The notes below the pieces were generated by a model, which worked only from the letters and a program-made list of their open reading frames with translations, ran no database searches and was not told the origin of the DNA. The position numbers and the translations under genes are program-made. DNA of 42,110 nucleotides from Gallionella sp. (GTDB lineage: Bacteria > Pseudomonadota > Gammaproteobacteria > Burkholderiales > Gallionellaceae), in contig PLWV01000014.1 of assembly GCA_003153155.1 (NCBI GenBank), positions 1-42,110 of the forward strand, given 5' to 3'. Shown piece after piece: positions 15,063 through 22,311 of the stretch (its first letter is position 1; each line of letters starts with the position of its first letter).

Positions 15063-15707
15063 ATGTCGTATATCCTGGAAGCGCTCAAAAAATCCGACCA
15101 GCAGCGCCAACTTGGCGCAACGCCAACATTGCAGGCCGCACAGGTAACAGTGCCTGCGCCCAAACGTCCCTTGTTTATCTATTACGGCCTGCTTGCGGCA
15201 GTACTGCTCGGTGCCGGGATCATGATCGGCTGGCTGCGTCCATGGCAACCGGAGCTACCGCCTCCTGTGACAGAACCTATTGCCGCGAAATCGCCAATCT
15301 CGATTTCGCAACAAGCCGCATCAGCGTCTTTGACCGCGCCACCTGAAATGCTCGGTGCCATGAAGCCGAACAACCCAGCACTCGTCAACTCTGGGACACC
15401 CAGTGCGGCGGCGCCCATTCCGGATAAGTCCATGCCAGAGAAGTCCGCCAGCCTTGTCGGCGTTGCACAGGAGCAAAAAGCGATACCCTTCGACGAACTG
15501 CCTCTCCAAATTCAGCAGGAGATTCCGGCTATGACGGTTCAACTCCATTCCTATTCGGGCAACCCCAGCGAGCGTCTTGTCTATATCAATTCCATCAGGT
15601 TGCGGGAAGGTGAATCCTTGATGCTGGGACTCCAGCTGGAACAGATCACGCCGGACGGCATGATATTCAGCTATAAGGGATATCGATTCAAGCGCGGCAT
15701 TCGGTAG
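15063..15707 (+). CDS. gspB: GspB/ExeB secretin-assembly protein
   Basis: This 214-residue protein has the family start MSYILEALKKSDQQRQLG, one membrane helix (about 38-57), a Pro/Ala-rich periplasmic linker, and the C-terminal GspB domain. That domain reads PLQIQQEIPAMTVQLHSYS, ERLVYINSIRLREGESL and ITPDGMIFSYKGYRF, a PDZ/HR-like domain that contacts GspA and the secretin. It is translationally coupled to gspA. The stop is directly followed by the second mdcA fragment, so the downstream boundary is a rearrangement point. Confidence 0.92.
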   Translation: MSYILEALKKSDQQRQLGATPTLQAAQVTVPAPKRPLFIYYGLLAAVLLGAGIMIGWLRPWQPELPPPVTEPIAAKSPISISQQAASASLTAPPEMLGAMKPNNPALVNSGTPSAAAPIPDKSMPEKSASLVGVAQEQKAIPFDELPLQIQQEIPAMTVQLHSYSGNPSERLVYINSIRLREGESLMLGLQLEQITPDGMIFSYKGYRFKRGIR

Positions 15708-15725
15708 TGGTGGATGCCCCCAGGC

Positions 15726-15891
15726 ACACGCGGTCACCCGGTTCGAGCACGGCTTCGAGCAGGCGAACCGCCATATCTGCGGGCACCACCTTGTCGCGCA
15801 GCGACGCACCCAACGCCGATGCAGCGCGCTCCAGCTTGTGGTTGCGTCTCTGTCGTTCGCGATCCCAGATTTTTTCGGTGAGGTTGGGCAT
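15726..15891 (-). pseudogene. mdcA: mdcA 5-prime fragment, copy 2
   Basis: From the ATG at 15891 the frame reads MPNLTEKIWDRERQRRNHKL, ERAASALGASLRDKVVPADM and AVRLLEAVLEPGDRVC. This is the MdcA N-terminus, still in frame for about 56 codons before it runs into the gspB 3-prime end. DNA identity with the copy at 2073-2236 is high (I estimate near 88 percent by eye). Copy 1 continues further into mdcA but is frameshifted. Two independent fragments of one gene in 14 kb imply duplication and later truncation. Confidence 0.8.
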
Positions 15892-15926
15892 GATTATTAT
15901 TTAAAGCTAAGCACTTTAGTTTCTTA

Positions 15927-16748
15927 TCAACGCGAGTAAGTAACCTGAAACCGTGACAGAACGGTTGCGGTCATTCGGTATAGCCAGTTTGATCGAACGT
16001 CCTTTGATAACAATCCGTCGAAGAACGTTGCATAGGTTGCGAAGTGCGAATCAACCATGTCGTTTCGTATTCTCGCCGTTGACTTGCCTGCAACACCTCC
16101 AACCAAAGCATAGTCGAACGCCAACAAGAGAACGCAGAGGGATGAGCGAAAAATGTATGTATTGAACAACTCAGAAGAGCTAGGCAATCGCCGTACTGAT
16201 GGATGGCGATCAAAGATTACCGCCGATAGATGCATAACATTGAAAATAAGCTTCCGCATAAGATTTTCAGTATAACGATGAGCATGCACAATGTCGTGTC
16301 TTTCTTGTGGCGAAAACAACCTTGCCACTTCGACACTCGCATCCGCAAAACCCCGCGCATCTGCTTCGACGCGAGCAAGGTGAGCTCTGGCCTCGGCTCC
16401 AAGGGAACGGAGTTGAGATGCAAGCGGTGTTGAACCTGAATGTGCCGCCGCAAGGTTCTTGCAGAACAAGCCAAACTCGCTGGTTAATGGAACATTAACC
16501 AGCCGACGCTGAAGACCCTTACCCACTCCACTGAGGCCACAAGCTACCAAAGTAGTCTTCAAGATTTGTACTTGAGATGGGTAACGTGCCAAAATTTTCA
16601 TGGATTCATACATGCCGACGAGCGCGTCGCCTTTGAGCGCCTCCATAGCCGCATAGTCAGTGAGAATCGCGATATTGTGTGGTGATGCACTGAGATAGGT
16701 CTGCAGGCGTTCATCGCGAAGATAGTTTGAGTCAACGACGCACTTCAT
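15927..16748 (-). CDS. PIN-like domain protein, probable defence-island nuclease
   Basis: This 273-residue soluble protein begins MKCVVDSNYL, with Asp6 in the usual PIN position. It has a second acidic site in ILTDYAAMEALKGD (Asp31, Glu36) and a C-terminal cluster RIRNDMVDSHFATYATFFD (Asp230, Asp233, Asp244). The spacing of acidic residues on beta-strand ends fits PIN-like RNases, with a helical insert of about 130 residues between. No antitoxin is adjacent. It lies 72 bases after the restriction endonuclease gene on the same strand, so it may be cotranscribed with the restriction-modification pair. Nuclease activity is inferred from motif pattern only. Confidence 0.6.
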   Translation of the reverse strand: MKCVVDSNYLRDERLQTYLSASPHNIAILTDYAAMEALKGDALVGMYESMKILARYPSQVQILKTTLVACGLSGVGKGLQRRLVNVPLTSEFGLFCKNLAAAHSGSTPLASQLRSLGAEARAHLARVEADARGFADASVEVARLFSPQERHDIVHAHRYTENLMRKLIFNVMHLSAVIFDRHPSVRRLPSSSELFNTYIFRSSLCVLLLAFDYALVGGVAGKSTARIRNDMVDSHFATYATFFDGLLSKDVRSNWLYRMTATVLSRFQVTYSR

Positions 16749-16820
16749 GGTGAATGTCTAACGTAGGGCAACAAAAATAAAAATGGTCAGGTTGAATTGA
16801 CCCAAATACCTTGGACACTT

Positions 16821-17774
16821 TTATCCATTTGGATAAGGCCCAAGGAATCGTTCGCCATTAAAGTGAATCAAGTGCGATGGCGCGTCGGCCACCCACACCT
16901 CGGTTTCCCACGCGATTTCGCCCAGATACCTCCCCATGATGGAACGATTCGGGAATGCGGTCACGTAGACTAGGCCAGCCGTTGATCCGGCAAATAACTT
17001 TGCCAGTTCTGCGTGACGCTTGCCATCGACCGGCCCGTGACTAGTGACGGACTCGATCAGAAGCAGCCAATCTTTCTCGACGAAGTGGAGTACCACATCA
17101 GGCATCTTGCCATGTGTATCCACATTGACACCCAGCTTGGTCAGCAAGACTGCATCGAAGTAGCCCCATTTGTCGCCCGTATCTCCCGCATAAACCAGTA
17201 CGCTGTCCGGCGCGAAGCGCGGGGCGAAATCTTCTATGATGGCTCGGATCAGCTCGCTGTGTTCGCCGGGGCTGAGTTTGATTTTCTTGCCTGGCGCAAT
17301 CTGCACTGGGATAAGCTCTTGCTTACGCGCCATTGCGTACTTTGCTGCGAGCGATTTGTTCTGGGTCAGATAGGTCGTCAGATTGTCGTTCCACATTTTG
17401 GTGCCGAAACTACGCAACAGTGTCAGCGCAGCGGGTGCGACTTGATAAACGGCCTTCGGGCTGTTCACTGGACGATCTGGTTTGTCCGGGTTGTATATGG
17501 CAATCCCGGCATCGACGAATTGGTGCATCGTCTGCCGCCGGAATGTCTCGCGGGTGTTTGGTGCATACTCTTTGCCGTAGTGCTCACGCGACCAGTCCAT
17601 GATCGGCGTAATACCGACAAGCGGGTTTTCGGCCTTAGCCCACTTCTTATTGGGGGTAAGGTTGAGCAGAGCCAACAGGGACAGCGCGGATCGTTCGTTA
17701 TGCTGTGCACGTGGCAGGCCAAGAGAAATGAGTATCTGGTAAGTCTCGTCGATATGATTATTCTTCTTTGTCAT
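16821..17774 (-). CDS. BsuBI/PstI-family type II restriction endonuclease
   Basis: This 317-residue enzyme has an N-terminal winged-helix-like specificity region (GITPIMDWSREHYGKEYAPNTRETFRR) and a C-terminal PD-(D/E)XK-type core: GKMPDVVLHF (Pro225-Asp226), LLLIESVTSHGPVDGKR (Glu241) and GLVYVTAFP, then AWETEVWVADAPSHLIHFNG. This matches the BsuBI/PstI family, whose characterised members cut CTGCAG. That specificity is inferred from the family. It overlaps the methyltransferase gene by 4 bases, the normal arrangement in which the methylase is translated first. Confidence 0.9.
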   Translation of the reverse strand: MTKKNNHIDETYQILISLGLPRAQHNERSALSLLALLNLTPNKKWAKAENPLVGITPIMDWSREHYGKEYAPNTRETFRRQTMHQFVDAGIAIYNPDKPDRPVNSPKAVYQVAPAALTLLRSFGTKMWNDNLTTYLTQNKSLAAKYAMARKQELIPVQIAPGKKIKLSPGEHSELIRAIIEDFAPRFAPDSVLVYAGDTGDKWGYFDAVLLTKLGVNVDTHGKMPDVVLHFVEKDWLLLIESVTSHGPVDGKRHAELAKLFAGSTAGLVYVTAFPNRSIMGRYLGEIAWETEVWVADAPSHLIHFNGERFLGPYPNG

Positions 17775-19246
17775 GCGGAAAGATTTTCGAGTTGTTCATC
17801 AATCATGCGCTGTGTCGGCTCGCCGCTACGCATCGCCCACTCGCCTAGCTTAATCAGTGCCTCGCGGCTCGGGTACTTCATCATCTTGAGGTCGGTTGCA
17901 TTGACTTGGGTGTGTCCGCTCGAACGGCGGAAATTTTCATCAACGCCGGTCGTGTTGAGGTAAATGGCCAAACCGCGCGCAAGAGCCTCTGGCAAGCCAT
18001 GCTTGTTCTCGTGGTACACGTTCAGGTGATTTTCCAAGCCCAGCATTTCAGCATCGGCAAAGGTATCCGGTTGAACAACGCATGCAACGATTCGGCGCTT
18101 TTCTTCCTTCGATGAAAAGCGTCGTACCACGCAATAGAAGCCATTCGGATAAAGCCACTTTTCCGTTTCGACGTTACGCTGGATTGCATTGGGCTTCTTT
18201 ATATTCGGTTTAGGCCATTCGATGTTTTGTCCTGTGAAGTGCGCGGGATACAGGAGGGGAACGGTGCCTGCTTCAGACTTCTCGCGGAGATGCTCTTTCA
18301 GTCGAAAATCGACAACCGGCCCGGTCGATACTTTTACACCAACATTCTCCAACGAATAGCGAATCGCGCTTGAAAGCTCAATTGCGTTACGCTCTTGTGA
18401 AGTCGGCACATGGATGAAACGCTCGGTATCATCGGGGAACACGATTCGGTTGAACGGATGCGTATGCGTCACGAGGTCAGCGAAGCTGTCATCAGTCGAT
18501 GTAGTCACCGTCACATCGGCTTGCTGGCCACTACGCTCAAGCAGCAGGATGATGTTTTCTTGCAGCACATCGTCATCCTTAAATGCCTTGCTGCGCGAGT
18601 CGAACAGGTGCATGTGGCGAATTGCAGCCCGCTCAAGCACGAAGTCTCGGAAAGGCCGGTAATAAGGCCCGTTACAAAAGCTGCGCGGAATGATTGCAAC
18701 AATTTGTCCGCCCGGCGACATCATCGCCAGAGCCAAGGCGACAAAAGCGGAATAGAGATTTACGGTTTCAATATCCGCCTGTCGAAGCAATAGGCGGTGG
18801 TGGGAGTCGCTGCTGATTTTTTTATAGGGCGGATTCAGGATTGCGTGAGTGAACCCCTGGCCAGAACCAAATTGAATTCTATTGACAGCCTGTTCGATAA
18901 AGTCTCCGCCCAGTATTTCATACTCAATCGGCAGTCTTTTCTTGTAACTGGTGAGCGAATCGTTTAAATCCTTGTGAATAAGGCTATCCAATTCGAAAGC
19001 GGTTATTTCTACATTCTTGAATCTCAAGTCGCCATCAATACACCGCTCAAGAAAAGCGCTGGAAAGCGAACCGATACCTGCGCCAGCGTCAAGCAAACGA
19101 CAATCAATATTATCTTTAGCCGTAAACAAACCAGCCATAAACTGAGCCGTTCTTGCAGGTGTAAGAAACTGTCCGAGTTGCGACTTCCGTTTCGCCTCGG
19201 TGTTCTTCGATACCCGCAATCTTGTTTGTTCAACTACTGCCAGCAC
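17771..19246 (-). CDS. N6-adenine DNA methyltransferase of a BsuBI/PstI-type system
   Basis: This 491-residue protein has GQFLTPARTAQFMAGLF (about 25-41), SAM-binding motif I LDAGAGIGSL (52-61), motif IV NPPY (138-141) and a C-terminal target-recognition domain. It methylates the adenine in the site cut by its partner enzyme. The start is a GTG at 19246, supported by GGAGG nine bases upstream. A later ATG would remove conserved N-terminal sequence. It is first in a minus-strand unit with the endonuclease and probably the PIN-like gene. Confidence 0.92.
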   Translation of the reverse strand: MLAVVEQTRLRVSKNTEAKRKSQLGQFLTPARTAQFMAGLFTAKDNIDCRLLDAGAGIGSLSSAFLERCIDGDLRFKNVEITAFELDSLIHKDLNDSLTSYKKRLPIEYEILGGDFIEQAVNRIQFGSGQGFTHAILNPPYKKISSDSHHRLLLRQADIETVNLYSAFVALALAMMSPGGQIVAIIPRSFCNGPYYRPFRDFVLERAAIRHMHLFDSRSKAFKDDDVLQENIILLLERSGQQADVTVTTSTDDSFADLVTHTHPFNRIVFPDDTERFIHVPTSQERNAIELSSAIRYSLENVGVKVSTGPVVDFRLKEHLREKSEAGTVPLLYPAHFTGQNIEWPKPNIKKPNAIQRNVETEKWLYPNGFYCVVRRFSSKEEKRRIVACVVQPDTFADAEMLGLENHLNVYHENKHGLPEALARGLAIYLNTTGVDENFRRSSGHTQVNATDLKMMKYPSREALIKLGEWAMRSGEPTQRMIDEQLENLSA

Positions 19247-19312
19247 TGATGCGTACCTCCTTTTACTATTCTACCCAATAAGTGCCGGGAATCGCGCTTT
19301 CAATTTCACGAA

Positions 19313-19392
19313 TTAAAGTCCGCAAATTTAAGTGACCAAGTTCGAATTATTTTTCCGCATCAAAAGTATATCGACCCAAACCCCGCTGCATT
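19313..19392 (+). repeat. Degenerate AATTAAAGGGG repeat family member
   Basis: Blocks AATTAAAG, AAGTTCGAATTATTTTTC and TATATCGACCCAAACCCC follow the order of the elements at 11570 and 13116, with an insertion after the first block. It lies between the toxin-antitoxin pair and the restriction-modification genes. Confidence 0.45.
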
Positions 19393-19409
19393 GTTGTGAT
19401 CAAAAACCA

Positions 19410-19775
19410 TCAGGCAACAGCCCGATGAGCAGGGGTACGATGAGTCTTGATAGCTCGGCTTCTCTTAACGACAGGCTTTTTTCCGAGATGGTCGATCACC
19501 ACAGGTGGTCGATTCGGAAATTGCGCAACCAATTCCAGCTTACCGCCCATGCTCTCAACGTAGCGACGCAAGGTAGAGAGCAACATATCGCTCCGCTGTT
19601 CAATGCGGGAAATCGTGTCCTGCCCGACACCCAGGGTTGCTGCCAAATCTTCCTGAGTTTGCTCTACAGCCTGCCGTAGCTCCTTCAGCGTAGCAAGTTC
19701 CTGTGCCCGCTGTTCGATTTTTGCACGCCGCTTTACCGGCAATTCCGCCAACACATCACCGAGTTTTTTTGCCAT
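19410..19775 (-). CDS. XRE-family antitoxin (HigA-like)
   Basis: This 121-residue DNA-binding antitoxin has a helix-turn-helix in QTQEDLAATLGVGQDTISRIEQRSD (about 39-63), then LSTLRRYVESMGGKLELVAQFP, the dimer/strand end typical of HigA2-like proteins. A basic tail follows. It overlaps the upstream toxin gene by 20 bases. It should neutralise the toxin and repress their shared promoter through the palindrome at 20157-20190. Confidence 0.88.
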   Translation of the reverse strand: MAKKLGDVLAELPVKRRAKIEQRAQELATLKELRQAVEQTQEDLAATLGVGQDTISRIEQRSDMLLSTLRRYVESMGGKLELVAQFPNRPPVVIDHLGKKPVVKRSRAIKTHRTPAHRAVA

Positions 19776-20148
19776 GTTTTTCTTCCTTTCCTTTTGAGGT
19801 AGCGATGGATGCGAGGTATTCGTCGAATCGTTTGTCTGCTACCGAAATTAGTTGCTTGTAAAACCGCCGCTGATCAGCTCCGCCCTTATCGCCGCCCACC
19901 AACAGAATCGCTTGTCGTTGTGTGTCGAAGGCAAAAGCAACACGCCATACACCCCCATCCCAACTGAAGCGCAACTCTTTCATGTTGGCGTGCTTCGAGC
20001 CTTTTAGCCCATCAACCGTAGGGCGTCCCAGATTAGGGCCGAAGCTGCCAAGCACCAATGCATGCGCGAGCAGCTCATCTTGCAGATCCTTATCGAGCGT
20101 CTTGAACTCGACCTCAAAGGCATCGTGAAAGAGTACTGTCCAACTCAT
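19756..20148 (-). CDS. HigB/RelE-type toxin (Gp49-like family)
   Basis: This 130-residue protein has VLFHDAFEVEFKTLDKDLQDELLAHALVL, GPNLGRPTVDGLKGSKHANMKELRF, WRVAFAFDTQRQAILLVGGDKGG and a basic end. This is the phage Gp49-like subgroup of the RelE/HigB superfamily of ribosome-dependent mRNA interferases. Basic and aromatic residues in KELRFSWDGGVWRVAF are the expected active face. The toxin gene comes first, as in higBA loci, with the antitoxin overlapping downstream. Confidence 0.88.
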   Translation of the reverse strand: MSWTVLFHDAFEVEFKTLDKDLQDELLAHALVLGSFGPNLGRPTVDGLKGSKHANMKELRFSWDGGVWRVAFAFDTQRQAILLVGGDKGGADQRRFYKQLISVADKRFDEYLASIATSKGKEEKHGKKTR

Positions 20149-20156
20149 GGCTGGAT

Positions 20157-20190
20157 TATGGACTTAAAATAATATGTATTCAAGTCCATA
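20157..20190 (-). promoter_or_regulatory. Probable operator of the higBA-like operon
   Basis: TATGGACTT (20157-20165) and AAGTCCATA (20182-20190) form a perfect 9-bp inverted repeat with a 16-base A/T-rich spacer, 8 to 42 bases upstream of the toxin start. Position and symmetry fit autoregulatory binding of an XRE antitoxin dimer. An exact -10/-35 pair could not be fixed. Confidence 0.6.
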
Positions 20191-20225
20191 TTTGTTTGTG
20201 CAATCCATTTCAGAATTAAAGGGAA

Positions 20226-20378
20226 TTAAAGGAGCCAGCTACAGTTTTTCTCCCAAGGCGCAAAGCCGATGGGGCGCTTCTTTCTCGGCACCAGAGGTGT
20301 CATGAGTTCGCGGATGGCTTCGAAAACCGCCTTGAACTGGATGTCGTATTTCTTTTCAAGTGTAGCCAGCTTGCGGCA
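20226..20378 (-). pseudogene. C-terminal remnant of an ORF6N/KilA-N-like phage protein
   Basis: The open frame reads [20 protein letters not shown] then [20 protein letters not shown] and stops at 20226. This tail, a coiled-coil ALEKKYDxQFxxVFxAIRELM followed by KxRxIGF, is typical of ORF6N-domain proteins of phage and accessory regions. The N-terminal DNA-binding part is absent: a repeat scrap (TCAAAGGGGTCAG, about 20379-20394) marks the break. It is a relic. Confidence 0.6.
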
Positions 20379-20403
20379 CAATCAAAGGGGTCAGCGTCGC
20401 GCG

Positions 20404-20545
20404 CTACGCCGTCATCTCTTCGACTTCACGCTCGATTCTGTCCTTCAGTTCCGCTTAGGCGATTTTCAAATCGTAGCTCAGTTGCCGGTTCAGCCAGGGC
20501 TGTGCATCCGTGCCGAAGTAGCAAGCCAGCCGCAGTGCGGTACCC
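20404..20545 (-). pseudogene. HigA-type antidote fragment with internal stop
   Basis: The frame reads ALRLACYFGTDAQPWLNRQL, SYDLKIA, an in-frame TAA (20455-20457), then AELKDRIEREVEEM and a final stop. The RLAxYFGT..PWLNxQ..YDLKxA pattern is the second half of HigA/VapI-type antidotes. The first half with the helix-turn-helix is missing, replaced upstream by the 20552 hairpin repeat. It is non-functional. Confidence 0.65.
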
Positions 20546-20551
20546 TTCGAC

Positions 20552-20604
20552 ATAACCAGCGACTTGGCTGTCGCTCTTTGACAGCTTAGTCGAATGGCTA
20601 GTAG
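20552..20604. repeat. Covarying hairpin repeat, single copy
   Basis: It begins ATAACCAGCGACTT. Inner stem GCTGTC (20567-20572) pairs with GACAGC (20580-20585), and TAGTCGAATGGCTAGTAG follows. The same framework with different stem bases occurs at 25639-25788 (three units) and 35912. Outer segments TAACCA and TGGCTA can also pair, with one G-U pair in the minus-strand RNA. Confidence 0.7.
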
Positions 20605-20649
20605 TTTCATCAGGCTCAGGGCGAACGGGTACTAGTAAATCAATTGCTC

Positions 20650-20814
20650 TCAAAACCGCCGCAGGCCATCGCTGAACGTGCCGCGCGTTTCGATGCGACG
20701 GTTGTATTCATCCAGCGCGTTCTTGTTTTCTTCCAGCCATTGATTGCACTGCGCTTGCCGGATGGCCTCGACCAGTCGCGGCTCCGTTTTGGAGTTGAAG
20801 ATAATACCGCTCAC
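20650..20814 (-). pseudogene. CcdA-like antitoxin remnant
   Basis: From a GTG at 20814 the 54-residue frame ends QWLEENKNALDEYNRRIETR then GTFSDGLRRF. This is the CcdA-family C-terminus (toxin-binding tail WLEEN..AL..YN.RIE..G.FSDGLR.F). The N-terminal ribbon-helix-helix DNA-binding half is unrecognisable or lost, and no CcdB gene follows. A truncated antitoxin that could still bind a toxin in trans is conceivable, but decay is more likely. Confidence 0.55.
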
Positions 20815-20901
20815 TGCTTTTCCTTAACATTTGTAATACGCATAATCTACGCGCATCGTGTACTAACGTCAAAACCAGCTAACCGGTGTGCCGCATGGCA
20901 G

Positions 20902-22080
20902 TCAATCGTGTGCGGGGAAAACGAACTTCAGCAAATCCTCCATTCCCCGCCAGCCGAAAACAGGGGTTTCGCTACGCGGTTGATTTTCCTGCCCGCCGTA
21001 AATCAGCGCGGAGGCTGGGGCATCTGATGCCTTGCAGAAATTTTGCAACGGTTTGAACCAGTCAGCCGCTACCGTCCGCCCGGCCTTGCATTCGATGGGG
21101 AATGCCGTTTCCGGGCCATGTTCCACCAGCAAGTCAACTTCATTGCCCGCGCTGTCGCGCCAAAAGTACAAGCGGTTGGGCAAGGCATGGTTGCACAGGT
21201 GTTTGGTAAATTCACTCACCACCCAGGTTTCAAACAACGCGCCGCGCAAGGCGCCCAACTCCAGGTCGCTGGCCTTGCGCACGCCAGCCAGCCAAGCCGC
21301 CAGCCCGGTGTCGAGGAAATACAGCTTGGGCGTTTTGACCAGCCGTTTGCCAAGATTGCGGTGCCAGGGCGGCAGCAACACCACCAGATAACTCGCTTCC
21401 AAAATCGAAATCCAGCTTTTCGCCGTGTTGTGCGTGATGCCGCAGTCCGCCGCCAGTGCCGAAAGATTGAGCATCTGCCCGGTGCGCGCGGCGCACATGC
21501 GCAGGAAACGCTGGAAGGCCGCCAGATCGCGCACATTGATGAGTTGGCGCAAATCGCGCTCGATGTAGGTGGCCACATAATCGGCATACCAGACGTGCGG
21601 GGGAATCCCACGGTCGAACACGGGTGGATAGAATCCTTGCAACAACATTGTCTCAAGGCTTTTCGGCGCAAACCCCGCGAGCAGCTCCCCATGCGTGAAC
21701 GGTAGCAAGTGCAGATAGCCCACCCTTCCTGCCAGCGACTGCGAAATACTTTGGTTCAGGCCGAACTGCTGCGAGCCGGTGAGGATGAACAGGCCCATGC
21801 GGCGATCCGCGTCCAGCCGGGTTTGCAGGTAGGAAAATAATTCCGGGGCGCGCTGCACTTCATCCAGGATCGCCCCGTCCGGAAATTGAGCGAGGAATCC
21901 GCGCGGATCGCTTACGGCGAATTCGCGCTGATCGGGATCTTCCAGCGAACGGTAGGGCTTGTCCGGGAATACCGCCCTGGATAGCGTCGTCTTGCCCGCC
22001 TGACGCGGGCCGGTAAGCACCACAGCGGGATACCATGCGGCGAGTTGTTGTAGGGTAGCGGTAGCGGAGCGGGCAAGCAT
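20902..22080 (-). CDS. AAA ATPase with DUF4143 domain
   Basis: This 392-residue protein has Walker A GPRQAGKT (24-31), Walker B GAILDEVQ (about 69-76) and the sensor LTGSQQF. A helical/winged region follows (FQRFLRMCAARTGQMLNLSALAADCGI). The C-terminal nuclease-like DUF4143 domain reads YFLDTGLAAWLAG, then NEVDLLVEHG and FPIECKAG, a PD-(D/E)XK-like D-ExK pattern near residues 320-340. These proteins are common in accessory regions. Their function is not established. It is monocistronic and divergent from uvrA. Confidence 0.88.
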   Translation of the reverse strand: MLARSATATLQQLAAWYPAVVLTGPRQAGKTTLSRAVFPDKPYRSLEDPDQREFAVSDPRGFLAQFPDGAILDEVQRAPELFSYLQTRLDADRRMGLFILTGSQQFGLNQSISQSLAGRVGYLHLLPFTHGELLAGFAPKSLETMLLQGFYPPVFDRGIPPHVWYADYVATYIERDLRQLINVRDLAAFQRFLRMCAARTGQMLNLSALAADCGITHNTAKSWISILEASYLVVLLPPWHRNLGKRLVKTPKLYFLDTGLAAWLAGVRKASDLELGALRGALFETWVVSEFTKHLCNHALPNRLYFWRDSAGNEVDLLVEHGPETAFPIECKAGRTVAADWFKPLQNFCKASDAPASALIYGGQENQPRSETPVFGWRGMEDLLKFVFPAHD

Positions 22081-22311
22081 GGCGCCAATTCTGCCAGAAA
22101 CTTACAAATTGTCAATTGAATTTACAATTTGCAAGCGTGACTCCCAGGCTGCGCGGTTTCGCCATGGCGGTTGCGCAAGTGGGGGCATTCCAAGGAATTG
22201 GTTGAGAGGGGACAAGCGAAAGCTTAAGCAGGCTATCCCCCTGCTGAAGCGGGTTGGGAAAGCATGCAAAATCGCGTAAACTGTCAGGTCGCCTCAATCA
22301 AGATGGTTTGC
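22081..22311. other. Divergent intergenic region upstream of uvrA
   Basis: It separates the ATPase gene and uvrA. An A/T-rich imperfect palindrome, ACAAATTGTCAATTGAATTTACAATTTG (22108-22135, read in two parts as CAAATTGT and ACAATTTG), could be an operator. No LexA consensus (CTGT-N8-ACAG) is evident. Confidence 0.35.

Noticed and set aside
17013..17963. 316-codon plus-strand frame opposite the restriction endonuclease
   Set aside because: Its composition is that of an antisense reading. The minus-strand frame has clear family motifs and overlap with the methylase.
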